Positions 27,739-36,796 of a stretch of 64,000 nucleotides of DNA are shown in pieces (position 1 is the stretch's first letter; each line of letters starts with the position of its first letter). This DNA comes from CAZNYG01 sp964577205. Lineage in GTDB: Bacteria; Elusimicrobiota; Endomicrobiia; Endomicrobiales; CAIRNS01. The position numbers were made by a program, and so were the translations under genes. The notes beneath the pieces are model-generated. The model was not told where the DNA came from and made no database searches. It saw only the letters and a program-made list of their open reading frames with translations. The DNA is taken from the NCBI GenBank assembly GCA_964577205.1, contig CAZNYG010000002.1, forward strand, positions 1 through 64,000. Reading direction: 5' to 3'.

Positions 27739-27873
27739 GCTGTCAGCGATCAGCAGTGCGAGTGCAGAGAAAGTAAGGGCGTTCATTGGTTCATTAGTTC
27801 ATTGGAGAGTCAACGCCATTGTAACGACCGGTTTGTACTAATGAACAAGTGAACAAATCAACCAATGAACGCC
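27739..27873. repeat. Two repeat families between rlmI and queF
   Basis: A period-7 stretch (GCTGTCA, GCGATCA, GCAGTGC) starts at 27739, right after the rlmI stop. A period-8 arm (27780-27806: GTTCATTG, GTTCATTA, GTTCATTG) faces a complementary arm at 27838-27873 that ends in CAATGAACGCC. Confidence 0.8.
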
Positions 27874-27887
27874 GTTGAGGTATAAGA

Positions 27888-28304
27888 ATGAAAAAAACAA
27901 CCAGGAAAAAACTCTCCGCTTTAAGACCCGTGTTCGCGAAGGTATCCCCGTCGCTGCTTGAGGTGATGCCGTATGAGTACGCGGGCAGGACCATCGATAT
28001 AGCGGTTGAAACCGACGAGTTCACCTGTCTGTGCCCCTGGTCGGGTTTGCCCGATTTCGCCCATCTTACCATTACGTACGCGCCGGCGGCAGTCGTTATC
28101 GAGCTGAAATCGCTCAAATATTATCTGCAGTCGTACCGGATGGTCGGCATGGTGCACGAGAGCGTCGTCAACCGCATTCTTGAAGATCTCGTCGCGGTCG
28201 CTCATCCCCGCTCGATGGCCGTGGAACTGGTTTTCGGCGTGCGCGGAGGCATTACGACAACGGTCGCGGCGCAGTATGGGGAGAAAAGCAAACATAAAAT
28301 GTAA
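27888..28304 (+). CDS. queF: NADPH-dependent 7-cyano-7-deazaguanine reductase
   Basis: QueF reduces preQ0 to preQ1 in queuosine synthesis. This is the short, single-domain form of 138 residues. C49 in FTCLCPWSGLPDF is the nucleophile that forms the thioimide with substrate and D56 is the proton donor. VIELKSLKYYLQSYR and GMVHESVVNRI are further family motifs. The last residues (GEKSKHKM) and the TAA are encoded by an AT-rich repeat. No other queuosine genes are in the window. Confidence 0.93.
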   Translation: MKKTTRKKLSALRPVFAKVSPSLLEVMPYEYAGRTIDIAVETDEFTCLCPWSGLPDFAHLTITYAPAAVVIELKSLKYYLQSYRMVGMVHESVVNRILEDLVAVAHPRSMAVELVFGVRGGITTTVAAQYGEKSKHKM

Positions 28305-28325
28305 AATAAAAAGTATAAAATAAAG
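28291..28325 (+). repeat. AAAATGT-type period-7 repeat over the queF stop
   Basis: Units of AAAATGT, AAAATAA, AAAGTAT, AAAATAA run through the stop codon at 28302-28304. It is the same family as at argC and ftsA. Confidence 0.75.
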
Positions 28326-28388
28326 GCGAGAACGGACGGAAGTCAACGGCAGTACAGGCTGCTTTAACGCTGCTGACAGAGGAATTGA

Positions 28389-29741
28389 ATGTTTAAAAAG
28401 ATCCAGCATATCCATTTTGTCGGCATCGGCGGGTCCGGTATGTCCGGTATCGCCGAAGTCCTTGTCACGCTCGGGTACCGTGTCAGCGGTTCCGATCTCA
28501 GGAAGACGGAAACGACTGAACACCTGAGGAAACAGGGCGCGAAGATATTCATCGGGCATGAGGAGAAGAACATAAAAGGCGCCGATGTCGTCGTGACGTC
28601 GACCGCGGTGGACCGCGGCAACCCCGAAGTGAAGGCCGCGGTAAAGGCGAAGGTCCCGGTCATCCCGCGCATCGAAATGCTGGCCGAACTGGCACGCCTG
28701 AAATACGCTGTCACGATCGCCGGCACGCACGGCAAGACAACGACGACGTCCCTGGCCTCGCTCATCCTCCAGAAGGGCGGCCTTGATCCGACGATCGTGA
28801 TCGGCGGGAGACTGAAGAACCTGAAAAGCGGAGCGCGCCTCGGCAGGGGCGAATACCTGGTGGCGGAGGCCGACGAGTCCGACGGTTCGTTCCTGAAACT
28901 CTCCCCGACAGTCACCGTCGTCACCAATATCGACAACGACCATCTCGACTATTACGGCACGCTCGAGAACATCAGGCGAGCTTTTGTGCGCCATATAAAC
29001 AGTGTCCCATTCTACGGGTGCGCCGTGCTGTGTTCCGACGACGCGAACGTGCGCGGGATCATTCCGGAAATGAAACGCCGCTACGTCACCTACGGCCTTG
29101 AGGGAAAGCCGGATTATACGGCCGCGGAGATCAAACCCCTGGAGTGCGGTTCAAGTTTCCAGGTTATCGCCGGCGGAAAGAAAAAGGGGGCGATCGCTCT
29201 GCGCGTTCCGGGACGTCACAATATCCTGAACGCGCTCGCCGCCGCCGCGGTGGGGCTTGAACTCGGCATCCCGTTCCCAAGTATCGCCGAAGCGCTGGGC
29301 GAATATGCCGGCGTCGGCCGCCGCCTGGAGATCAAAGGCGATAAAAGCGGTGTTCTTGTTATCGACGATTACGGCCATCATCCAACCGAAATTAAAGCTA
29401 CGATCGCGGCTGTCAAGGGCAGCTGGCCTCGCCGTAAACTGACCGTTCTTTTCCAGCCGCACCGCTACAGCCGTACCGCTCATCTCTACCGGGAGTTCGC
29501 CGGCGTGTTCGATGCCGCGGACAATATTCAGCTGCTTGATATCTATCCCGCGGGAGAACAACCGGTCCCCGGCGTCACCAGCCAGCTCATATACGAGATC
29601 ATGAAAGACCGCGGCCTTCCCGTGGAACACTACAAGGGAGTCGAGCTTCTCGCGAAACGCGTCACCGACGGTGACATCGTTCTCACGCTGGGAGCGGGCG
29701 ACGTATGGAAACAGGGCGAAGAACTCCTCAAAATGATATAG
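28389..29741 (+). CDS. murC: UDP-N-acetylmuramate--L-alanine ligase
   Basis: MurC adds L-alanine to UDP-MurNAc, the first amino acid of the peptidoglycan stem. The N-terminal FVGIGGSGMSGIAEVL binds the nucleotide sugar, AGTHGKTTTTSL is the ATP loop, and DDYGHHPTEI is the typical C-terminal motif. Length is 450 residues, normal. It heads the murC-murB-ddl-ftsQ-ftsA-ftsZ block and overlaps murB by 37 bases. Confidence 0.97.
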   Translation: MFKKIQHIHFVGIGGSGMSGIAEVLVTLGYRVSGSDLRKTETTEHLRKQGAKIFIGHEEKNIKGADVVVTSTAVDRGNPEVKAAVKAKVPVIPRIEMLAELARLKYAVTIAGTHGKTTTTSLASLILQKGGLDPTIVIGGRLKNLKSGARLGRGEYLVAEADESDGSFLKLSPTVTVVTNIDNDHLDYYGTLENIRRAFVRHINSVPFYGCAVLCSDDANVRGIIPEMKRRYVTYGLEGKPDYTAAEIKPLECGSSFQVIAGGKKKGAIALRVPGRHNILNALAAAAVGLELGIPFPSIAEALGEYAGVGRRLEIKGDKSGVLVIDDYGHHPTEIKATIAAVKGSWPRRKLTVLFQPHRYSRTAHLYREFAGVFDAADNIQLLDIYPAGEQPVPGVTSQLIYEIMKDRGLPVEHYKGVELLAKRVTDGDIVLTLGAGDVWKQGEELLKMI

Positions 29742-30625
29742 CCGCGCGTCTCGCGGAAGCTTCCGGAGGGCCGGTCCGCCGCGACGAGCCTCTCGCGCCG
29801 CTCACGACCTATCGTATAGGAGGTCCCGCGCTTTATTTCGCGGAGGCCCCTTCCCGCCGGGGCCTGGCGCTTCTGCTGCGGGCCGTCCGTACGCTTCAGC
29901 TTCCGTATGTGATTTTGGGCGGAGGCTCCAACGTACTTTTCGGCGACAACGGTTTCCCCGGCGTTGTTATACGCCTGACCGGCGATTTTAACGCCTGGCG
30001 GCTTGAAGGGGATACCCTTGTCGCGGGAGCAGGAACGCCGCTGGCGCTGCTCGTGAAAAAAACAGCGGAGCTGGGTTTCGGCGGGCTGGAACCGCTTGCC
30101 GGTATCCCGGGCACGCTGGGCGGCGCCGTTATGGGCAATGCCGGCACGAAAGAAGGATGGATCGGCGATCTCCTTGCGGGCGTTGACATCCTCACGGAAA
30201 ACGGGGAAATGCTTACCCGGAACCGTTCCGATATAAATTTTGCCTACCGTTCTTCGGGATTGGAAAACACCGTCATACTGGGCGCCTCGTTCCACTTGAA
30301 AAAGGGGCAAAAAAATGATATTGTTACTGAAATAAATAATCGCCTGTCCCGTCGTGAGGAGTCTCAGCCGCAGGGAACGGGCAATGCCGGTTCGGTTTTT
30401 AAAAATCCGCCGGGAGACAGCGCCGGGCGTTTGATCGAGTCCGCGGGGTTAAAGGGGGCTCGGTGCGGCGGCGCCGTCGTCTCCGATAAACACGCCAACT
30501 TCATCATCAACACCGGCCACGCTTCCGCCCAGGACGTACGCACGCTGATTTCCATTATCCAAAAGAAAGTACGGGAGACGTTCAACGTCCCGCTGGAGCC
30601 GGAAATTAAAATTTTTGGAGATTGA
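29705..30625 (+). CDS. murB: UDP-N-acetylenolpyruvoylglucosamine reductase
   Basis: MurB reduces the enolpyruvyl group with NADPH and bound FAD. YVILGGGSNVLF is the FAD site, IPGTLGGAVMGNAG follows, and GSVFKNP carries the catalytic serine. The protein is 306 residues and lacks the insertion of type I enzymes, so it looks like type II. GGAGCGGG lies upstream of the ATG, inside murC, which supports the 37-base overlap. Confidence 0.95.
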   Translation: METGRRTPQNDIAARLAEASGGPVRRDEPLAPLTTYRIGGPALYFAEAPSRRGLALLLRAVRTLQLPYVILGGGSNVLFGDNGFPGVVIRLTGDFNAWRLEGDTLVAGAGTPLALLVKKTAELGFGGLEPLAGIPGTLGGAVMGNAGTKEGWIGDLLAGVDILTENGEMLTRNRSDINFAYRSSGLENTVILGASFHLKKGQKNDIVTEINNRLSRREESQPQGTGNAGSVFKNPPGDSAGRLIESAGLKGARCGGAVVSDKHANFIINTGHASAQDVRTLISIIQKKVRETFNVPLEPEIKIFGD

Positions 30626-30632
30626 CGCCAAA

Positions 30633-31577
30633 GTGAATATACGCCAGTGGATCAAGTCGCACAGGATAGCGGTGTTGTACGGCGGGACCTCGTCGGAAAG
30701 GGAGATCTCGCTCGCGTCGGGAAAAGCGGTGCTGAAAGCTCTTGTCGCCGCCGGCGCCGATGCCGTCGGTATCGACGCAGGACGGGACTTGCCGCTTCGG
30801 ATCGCGCGGAAAAAGATCGATTTCGCGTATATCGCACTGCACGGGCCTATGGGTGAAGACGGGACGGTACAGGGGCTGCTTGAAGTGATGGGCATTCCCT
30901 ATGCCGGGTGCGGTGTGCTCGCCAGCGCCATTTCGATGGACAAGGAACACACAAAGATCGTCTGCGCCCGGGCGGGGCTCCCGACGCCCGCATGGCGGAC
31001 CGTGCGCGCCGGCGAAAAGGTTCCCGCCGGGAAGCTTCCCGTCGTGGTCAAGCCGGCTTCTCAGGGTTCGGCTATCGGCGTTTCCATCGTGCGCCGGCGC
31101 AAAGAGCTCGCGGCGGCGCTAAGTGACGCGTTCCGCCACGATACGCGGGTCCTGGTCGAGGAGTATATTCCCGGCACGGAGATCACGGCCGGCATCCTGG
31201 GCGGCGCGCCCATGCCGGTGATCGAGATCGTTCCCAAAGGCTCATTCTACGATTTTGAATCGAAATATCAGCCCGGACGGTCAACGCATCTCATTCCGCC
31301 GCGCCTGCCGAAAAAGACGGTCGCGGATATTCAGAAACTGGCGCTGGCGGCGTTCCGGGCAATAGGGTGCAGGGCCATGGCGCGTGTCGATATGATCGTC
31401 GACCGCGGCCTGCGTCCGTGGATACTGGAGATCAACACAATCCCGGGCATGACTGAAACCTCACTTTTCCCAGACGCCGCCAAGGCAATGGGGATGGATT
31501 TCACCGGTCTGGTGCTGAAGATCATCGAGTGTTCGTTGCCGTCGGCGCGGCAGGATGTCCGCCGGGCAAAAAAATGA
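30633..31577 (+). CDS. ddl: D-alanine--D-alanine ligase
   Basis: Ddl makes the D-Ala-D-Ala dipeptide. The N-terminus VLYGGTSSEREISL, the VKPASQGSAIGVS ATP-grasp strand, EEYIPGTEIT and LEINTIPGMTETSL with its metal-binding asparagine are all present. Nothing in the last motif suggests D-Ala-D-Lac activity, but this is by eye. The start is uncertain. GTG at 30633 has GGAG 12 bases upstream; TTG at 30615 would add six residues and overlap murB. The stop overlaps ftsQ as ATGA. Confidence 0.94.
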   Translation: MNIRQWIKSHRIAVLYGGTSSEREISLASGKAVLKALVAAGADAVGIDAGRDLPLRIARKKIDFAYIALHGPMGEDGTVQGLLEVMGIPYAGCGVLASAISMDKEHTKIVCARAGLPTPAWRTVRAGEKVPAGKLPVVVKPASQGSAIGVSIVRRRKELAAALSDAFRHDTRVLVEEYIPGTEITAGILGGAPMPVIEIVPKGSFYDFESKYQPGRSTHLIPPRLPKKTVADIQKLALAAFRAIGCRAMARVDMIVDRGLRPWILEINTIPGMTETSLFPDAAKAMGMDFTGLVLKIIECSLPSARQDVRRAKK

Positions 31578-32440
31578 GAAAACCTCAGCGTTCACGCCGT
31601 CCTGCGCCGCGCCGTTCACGGTCAGTGGTGCTGCGTTCAAAGTTCAAACAGGAACGCCGCCACCGCTTCATGAAGGCCGCGCGGTTCCTGGTCGTCTCCG
31701 GAGTCATCATATTCGGATGGTTGTTCGTCTGGCGGACGGCCACCCGTATCCTCTTTCATTCGCCCTTTTTCGCCATAAAGTCTGTCGAGATCAGCGGGAA
31801 CAGGAACGTGACGGCCGCGGAACTGATGGCGTTGGTCCCGTTCCGTCCCGGCGATAATATTCTTACGGCCAGGGTCGCGGGAACGCAGAAGAACCTGCGC
31901 CAGTGCCGCCCGGATATGAAAAGCGTTTCCGTGTCGCGCGGCTGGCGGAAGATCGTAGTTGAAGTCCGGGAACGCGTTCCTGTCGCCTGTGTAATGCAGA
32001 ACGGGCAGCGTCGGGGCATCGACCGCGATAATATCCCTTTTCCGCTGGAAGGACCTTTGTACCGCCGGAAGCTTCCCGAGATCACGGGATCGACCGAAGA
32101 GCGGGCCATGATACTCGATTTCATGCGGACCCTTGCCGGTGAAGCCAAAGAATTCTACCCGCGCGTCGTCAGGTACATGCCGGAAGCGGTCAGCGATGTC
32201 GCTCTGATACTTAACGACGGGACCCGCGTGCGCTGGGGCGATACGGATAAGAACAGTATCCGGCCCAAACTTGCCCGCCTGTATCAGGTGTTCGCGGACG
32301 CGCGAGCCCGTTTCACCGCCGTGGAATACGTCGATCTTTGTTATTTCAGCGAAGGACGGATCCTGGTAAAGCCGGCGGCCGCGGCGGTTCAGAGAGGCCG
32401 GACGGGACAAAAAGCCGAAGCCAGGGGATATGAGATATAA
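31574..32440 (+). CDS. ftsQ: FtsQ/DivIB-type cell division protein
   Basis: A very basic N-terminus (MRKPQRSRRPAPRRSRS), one membrane helix (FLVVSGVIIFGWLFVW) and a POTRA-like domain (KSVEISGNRNVTAAELM) match FtsQ, which scaffolds the division machinery at the inner membrane. Sequence is poorly conserved in this family, so position between ddl and ftsA carries much of the identification. The ATG overlaps the ddl stop; the longer GTG reading from 31529 is unlikely. Length is 288 residues. Confidence 0.85.
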   Translation: MRKPQRSRRPAPRRSRSVVLRSKFKQERRHRFMKAARFLVVSGVIIFGWLFVWRTATRILFHSPFFAIKSVEISGNRNVTAAELMALVPFRPGDNILTARVAGTQKNLRQCRPDMKSVSVSRGWRKIVVEVRERVPVACVMQNGQRRGIDRDNIPFPLEGPLYRRKLPEITGSTEERAMILDFMRTLAGEAKEFYPRVVRYMPEAVSDVALILNDGTRVRWGDTDKNSIRPKLARLYQVFADARARFTAVEYVDLCYFSEGRILVKPAAAAVQRGRTGQKAEARGYEI

Positions 32441-32503
32441 CAGCTGCCCCGCAGGTGTTTAAATACTTTTATTCCGCTTTTGCGGTTAGTGAGGATGCGC
32501 ATT

Positions 32504-33745
32504 ATGCCAAAAGACGAGATTCTGGCCGGTCTGGACATTGGAAGCAATCAGGTATGCTGTGTAATAGGGAAACGCTCCGAGGATAACCGCGTTATCGAGG
32601 TCATCAGCGCGGCCAGGCTTCCCTGCCGCGGTATCAAGGGAGGGGTCGTCATCAATCTGCAGGAGACGGCGAGCGCGGTGCAACATGTCGTCGAAAAAGC
32701 GGAGGAAAAAGCGCAGGAGACTATCCGCCAGGTGTATCTCGGGCTCAGGGGCAGCCATATCGAGTCCATGAACGCCCACGGCAAGATCAACATCTCCCGC
32801 ACGGACAAGGAGATCACCGCCGAGGACGTCGCCTCCGTCATAGAGACGGCGAAGACCATCCGCTTATCTCCAGACCGCGAGATCCTCCACACCATCCCGC
32901 AGGAATTTTCCCTGAACCATCAGGGAGGCGTGCCCAACCCGGTCGGCATGGAAGGCAATTTCCTTGAAGTCGACGTGCATATCCTGACCGCGTCCTCCAG
33001 CCACATCAACAACATTTACAAGGTCATCGCACAGGCCGGCCTTGAGATCGCCGAGCCGCTGTACGGCTGCCTCGCCGTCGGCGACCTGGTAATCACCCAG
33101 GAGGAAAAAGAGCTCGGGTGCCTGCTGATCGATTTCGGCGGGCTCACTACCGGGCTTGTCGTGTATACCGAAGGCAGCATCCGCTATTCCCGCGAGCTGC
33201 AGATCGGTTCCGATTTCATTACGCGCGACATCTCGCACAGCCTGCGCACGTCGCAGGTCGTCGCTCAGGATATTAAGGAAAAATACGGCATCTCGATGGC
33301 TAGCCTTCTCAAGGACGACAGCACGTTCGAATACATGAGCGTGGATGGACGGACCATCCGGGAGTGCACCCGCAAACAGCTGGTGGAGATCATCCAGCCC
33401 CGGCTCGACCAGATCTTCGTGGCTCTCGAGGACGAGATAAAGAAATCGGGGTTCGCCGAAGCGATCGTCCCCGGCGGCGTCATCGTCACGGGCGGTGGTT
33501 CAAGACTTGAAGGCATTATTCAGGCGGCGGAACAGGCGCTGAGCCCGTCCGCGCGCCTGGGGCTTCCCCAGGACGTGACCGGGCCCGAGGACATCGTGTC
33601 CAACCAGGCATATTCTACGGCGATCGGCCTTCTCAAGGCTGATTCGATCGTGAGCGGCCCCGGCGGGAGCGACAAAACGCGCCCCGCGAAAAGCGGCCCT
33701 TCCCTGATCACCCGGTTTAAAGACTGGGTAAACGACGCATTTTGA
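32504..33745 (+). CDS. ftsA: Cell division protein FtsA
   Basis: FtsA is the actin-like anchor that ties FtsZ to the membrane. LAGLDIGSNQVCCVIG is the first phosphate loop, followed by the SHS2/1C subdomain (about 85-160), GCLLIDFGGLTTGLVVY and VIVTGGGSRLEGI. The last residues (SLITRFKDWVNDAF) form the amphipathic membrane-targeting helix. ATG at 32504 has GAGG nine bases upstream. Length is 413 residues. An AT-rich repeat follows before ftsZ. Confidence 0.95.
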   Translation: MPKDEILAGLDIGSNQVCCVIGKRSEDNRVIEVISAARLPCRGIKGGVVINLQETASAVQHVVEKAEEKAQETIRQVYLGLRGSHIESMNAHGKINISRTDKEITAEDVASVIETAKTIRLSPDREILHTIPQEFSLNHQGGVPNPVGMEGNFLEVDVHILTASSSHINNIYKVIAQAGLEIAEPLYGCLAVGDLVITQEEKELGCLLIDFGGLTTGLVVYTEGSIRYSRELQIGSDFITRDISHSLRTSQVVAQDIKEKYGISMASLLKDDSTFEYMSVDGRTIRECTRKQLVEIIQPRLDQIFVALEDEIKKSGFAEAIVPGGVIVTGGGSRLEGIIQAAEQALSPSARLGLPQDVTGPEDIVSNQAYSTAIGLLKADSIVSGPGGSDKTRPAKSGPSLITRFKDWVNDAF

Positions 33746-33752
33746 ACGGCAG

Positions 33753-33785
33753 GTAAAAATGTAAAATGAAAAATGAAAAAAGTGG
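33753..33785 (+). repeat. AAAATGT-type period-7 repeat before ftsZ
   Basis: Units AAAAATG, TAAAATG, AAAAATG, AAAAAAG follow the ftsA stop. Same family as downstream of argC and queF. Confidence 0.75.
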
Positions 33786-33845
33786 AAAGGCAAAAAGCGG
33801 GACAACGAGATTCTTCTTCCGTCTCACGCTGTTTTTAAGGAACTT

Positions 33846-34934
33846 ATGATACGCATTACCGTACCGAACGACACGACCGAGCATCCGGCAATTTTGAAAG
33901 TGGTGGGCGTGGGCGGCGGCGGATCCAACGCGGTCAACCGGATGATCCAGGCCGGCATCCACGGCGTTGAATTCATTACGATCAACACGGACGTCCAGGC
34001 GCTGAGGCGGTCCACGGCGCCTACCCGCGTCCAGATCGGGGAGCAGATATCCCGCGGCCTTGGCGTGGGCGGCAATCCGACTATAGGCCAACAGGCCGCC
34101 GAAGAGAGTCGGGAGCGCATCACGGAGATGCTGCGCGGCACGGACATGGTCTTCATCACCGCGGGCATGGGCGGAGGCACCGGCACCGGCGCCGCCCCGG
34201 TCGTCGCGGCGATCGCGCGTTCACTGGGAATTCTCACCGTCGGCGTGGTGACCAAGCCTTTCGAGTTCGAGCACCGCATCCGGCTGCTGCAGGCCGAAGA
34301 AGGCATCAAGAACCTTCGCAATTACGTTGACACTCTGATCGTTATCCCGAATGAAAAACTCTTCACGATCGTCGATGACAAGACTCCCATCGAGGATGCC
34401 TTCCGTATCGTGGACGACGTGCTGCGCCAGGCGGTGCAGTCCATCACGGACGTCATCACGACGCCCGGCGAGATCAACGTGGACTTCGCCGACGTGCGCA
34501 CCATCATGCTCGGCTCGGGCGACGCCCTGATGGGCATCGGCGAAAGCTCCGGGCCCGACCGCGCGACCGAGGCGGCGCGCAAGGCCATAAGCAGCCCGCT
34601 TCTCGACGAAATATCGATCGAAGGGGCGAAAGGCGTACTGGTCAACATCACCGGCAACAAGAGCACGTCCATGATGGAAGTGCGCCAAGCCATGAACCTT
34701 ATCAAAGACTCTGTCTCTCCAGAGGCCCATGTGTTCTACGGGCAGGTCATCGACCCCAACCTTGACGGCCGCATAAAAATAACCGTTATCGCCACGGGAT
34801 TCCCGGTGCGCCGCCCGTCGCCGAAACCGGCCTCGCGGCCCGTCGAGACCGAACGCCCGGACGCGGCAGCCTCCGAAACCATCGATTTTCTCCGCCCCGC
34901 CTACACTTACTGGCGTCCCAGAAAGCTGAAGTAG
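33846..34934 (+). CDS. ftsZ: Cell division protein FtsZ
   Basis: FtsZ is the tubulin-like GTPase of the division ring. VGVGGGGSNAVNRM begins the GTP site, AGMGGGTGTGAAP is the tubulin signature, and the T7 loop lies around the NVDFADVRTIM segment. At 362 residues it is on the short side, with a very short linker. The tail IDFLRPAYTYWRPRKLK keeps a FLRP-like core with an unusual basic, aromatic ending. AAGGAA precedes the ATG. Confidence 0.97.
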   Translation: MIRITVPNDTTEHPAILKVVGVGGGGSNAVNRMIQAGIHGVEFITINTDVQALRRSTAPTRVQIGEQISRGLGVGGNPTIGQQAAEESRERITEMLRGTDMVFITAGMGGGTGTGAAPVVAAIARSLGILTVGVVTKPFEFEHRIRLLQAEEGIKNLRNYVDTLIVIPNEKLFTIVDDKTPIEDAFRIVDDVLRQAVQSITDVITTPGEINVDFADVRTIMLGSGDALMGIGESSGPDRATEAARKAISSPLLDEISIEGAKGVLVNITGNKSTSMMEVRQAMNLIKDSVSPEAHVFYGQVIDPNLDGRIKITVIATGFPVRRPSPKPASRPVETERPDAAASETIDFLRPAYTYWRPRKLK

Positions 34935-34949
34935 GAGGAACTTTTTCAA

Positions 34950-36047
34950 ATGGAACTCACCACTCTTCTGAAGGAAATGGCCGCCCGCGGCACGTCCGAC
35001 CTGCACATCAGGGCGGACCATCCAGCGGTTCTGCGCGTAGACGGCCAGATCTTCGTCATAGGCGAACGTCTCAGCGCGCTGGAAACGGAAGCCCTGGCGA
35101 ACACGCTCATGAACGATGAGCAGAAGAGCCGTTTTCAGCGGCGGCACGAGGTCGATCTGGCCCATTCGTTCCCGGGATTCGGGCGGTTCCGCGTCAATGT
35201 GTTCCAGCAGCGGGGAATGATCAATCTGGCCATGCGCGTCGTTCCCGTAACGATACCCACGTTCGCCGATCTGAAACTGCCGGGCGTTATCGGGACGATC
35301 GCCGACAACCAGCGCGGCCTGGTACTGGTCACCGGGACCACCGGATGCGGCAAGTCCCACACGCTTGCCGCGATGATCGGGCACATCAACGGCACGCGCG
35401 CCGAGAATATCATAACCATTGAAGACCCCATCGAATTCATCCACGAGGATAAAAGATCGATCATCAGCCAGAGGGAACTGGGGTTCGACACGCTGACGTA
35501 TATCGACGCGCTCCGGAACGTCGTGCGCCAGGACCCGGATGTGATCCTGATCGGTGAGATGCGCGATCAGGAGACCATGGCGGCGGCGATTACCGCCGCG
35601 CAGACGGGCCATCTTGTCCTTTCGACGATACATACCGTAGACGCGACGCAGAGCATCAACCGCATCATCGACCTTTTCCCGCCTCATCAGCAGAACCAGA
35701 TACGGCTGCTGCTCGCAGACACGCTGAAAGCGGTCATTTCTCAGCGCCTGCTCCCGGCCGCTTCGGGAAAAGGCCGGGTGCCCGCGGTCGAGGTCATGGT
35801 GGTGACCCCTCTCATCAAGAAGCTGATCGAAGAGAACGATCTCAGCGAGGTCGTCAACATGATGAAGCAGGGCCAGTATTACGGCATGCAGACTTTCAAC
35901 CAGGCCCTGATAAATCTCTACCAGAGCGGCGGGATCAAACTTGAGGACGCGCTGAGCGCGGCATCGAATCCCGAAGAGCTCATGTTGTCGGTCCGCGGCG
36001 TCCAGAGCAGTTCCGAAGACGCGAACAACAGCTTTTTCGAGAAGTGA
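34950..36047 (+). CDS. pilT: Type IV pilus retraction ATPase PilT
   Basis: PilT is the hexameric motor that depolymerises type IV pili for twitching. Walker A is GTTGCGKSHT (129-138 region, K135), the Asp box and Walker B read EDPIEFIHED and DVILIGEMRD, and the PilT-typical AIRNLIRE position is occupied by a divergent C-terminus. GGAGG precedes the ATG, 15 bases after ftsZ. No other pilus genes are here. Its stop overlaps the pgeF GTG start. Confidence 0.93.
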   Translation: MELTTLLKEMAARGTSDLHIRADHPAVLRVDGQIFVIGERLSALETEALANTLMNDEQKSRFQRRHEVDLAHSFPGFGRFRVNVFQQRGMINLAMRVVPVTIPTFADLKLPGVIGTIADNQRGLVLVTGTTGCGKSHTLAAMIGHINGTRAENIITIEDPIEFIHEDKRSIISQRELGFDTLTYIDALRNVVRQDPDVILIGEMRDQETMAAAITAAQTGHLVLSTIHTVDATQSINRIIDLFPPHQQNQIRLLLADTLKAVISQRLLPAASGKGRVPAVEVMVVTPLIKKLIEENDLSEVVNMMKQGQYYGMQTFNQALINLYQSGGIKLEDALSAASNPEELMLSVRGVQSSSEDANNSFFEK

Positions 36048-36760
36048 CCGTGTGGCTGCGGGAGCCGGATGATACAGCGTTCACATTGGCCGGATGGCCG
36101 GTACTGGCTTTGGCCACCACCCGCGCGGCGGGTGATATGCGCGACGAGGCGCGACGAGGCGTTTTTTGCCGGTCCCGCGGTATTCCTCCGGAAAGGATCG
36201 TCCGTTGCCGGCAGGTGCACGGCGCCACGGTCGTCCCCGTGACGTCAAAGCACGCAGGGCGCGAGATCCCGGATTCAGACGGCCTGATAACCGGTGAAAA
36301 GGGGCTGGCGCTGGCGATCTTTACCGCGGACTGCGTCCCGGTCGTTCTTTGCGATACAAAAGGCTCGGCTTTGGCCGTCGTGCACGGAGGCTGGCGGGGG
36401 CTCGCCGCGGGCATTGTCCCCGTCGCGGTGCGTCTCTTTAAAGAATATTTCTGCATCGCGCCTTCTGACCTGCGCGCGGCAGCGGGGCCCCACATACAGA
36501 AATGCTGTTATCCCGTGGGTGACGCGGTGAGAAAGGCCTTCGATCTCGGAAACGCGGAAACGCATTGCGACCTGGCCTCCGTACTCGACCGGCAACTGGC
36601 GCTCTGCGGCGTTCCTCCAGCGGAGCGTTCGGGGGAATGTACAGGGCACCGTAAAGACCTTTTTTTCTCGTACCGCGGGGACGCGACCCCGCGCAGGATG
36701 ATGACGATAGCAGGGCTGAAAGGCGTTCATGAGTTCATGAGTTCACGGGTTCATGGGTGA
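36044..36760 (+). CDS. pgeF: Peptidoglycan editing factor / purine nucleosidase-like protein (YfiH, laccase domain)
   Basis: The 238-residue laccase-domain fold has the three conserved ligand segments RQVHG, FTADCVPV and HGGWRG, then AAGPHIQKCCYPVG. Family members act in peptidoglycan editing and purine metabolism; which applies here cannot be read. GTG at 36044 overlaps the pilT stop (GTGA). The C-terminal HEFMSSRVHG is encoded by a period-8 repeat that also supplies the stop. The location next to ftsZ matches YlmD in Gram-positives. Confidence 0.9.
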   Translation: MTVWLREPDDTAFTLAGWPVLALATTRAAGDMRDEARRGVFCRSRGIPPERIVRCRQVHGATVVPVTSKHAGREIPDSDGLITGEKGLALAIFTADCVPVVLCDTKGSALAVVHGGWRGLAAGIVPVAVRLFKEYFCIAPSDLRAAAGPHIQKCCYPVGDAVRKAFDLGNAETHCDLASVLDRQLALCGVPPAERSGECTGHRKDLFFSYRGDATPRRMMTIAGLKGVHEFMSSRVHG

Positions 36761-36764
36761 ACAC
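36724..36764 (+). repeat. Period-8 GTTCATGA repeat inside the pgeF 3' end
   Basis: GTTCATGA, GTTCATGA, GTTCACGG, GTTCATGG follow in register. The TGA stop (36758-36760) belongs to the partial fifth unit GTGAAC. Confidence 0.85.
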
Positions 36765-36796
36765 ATTGAAAGGCATAACAGCATTACGGAGAATCC

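Noticed and set aside
34221..35687. A 488-codon open frame on the minus strand opposite ftsZ and pilT
   Set aside because: Both plus-strand genes are unmistakable and the antisense frame has no recognisable motif. High GC makes long antisense frames common here.
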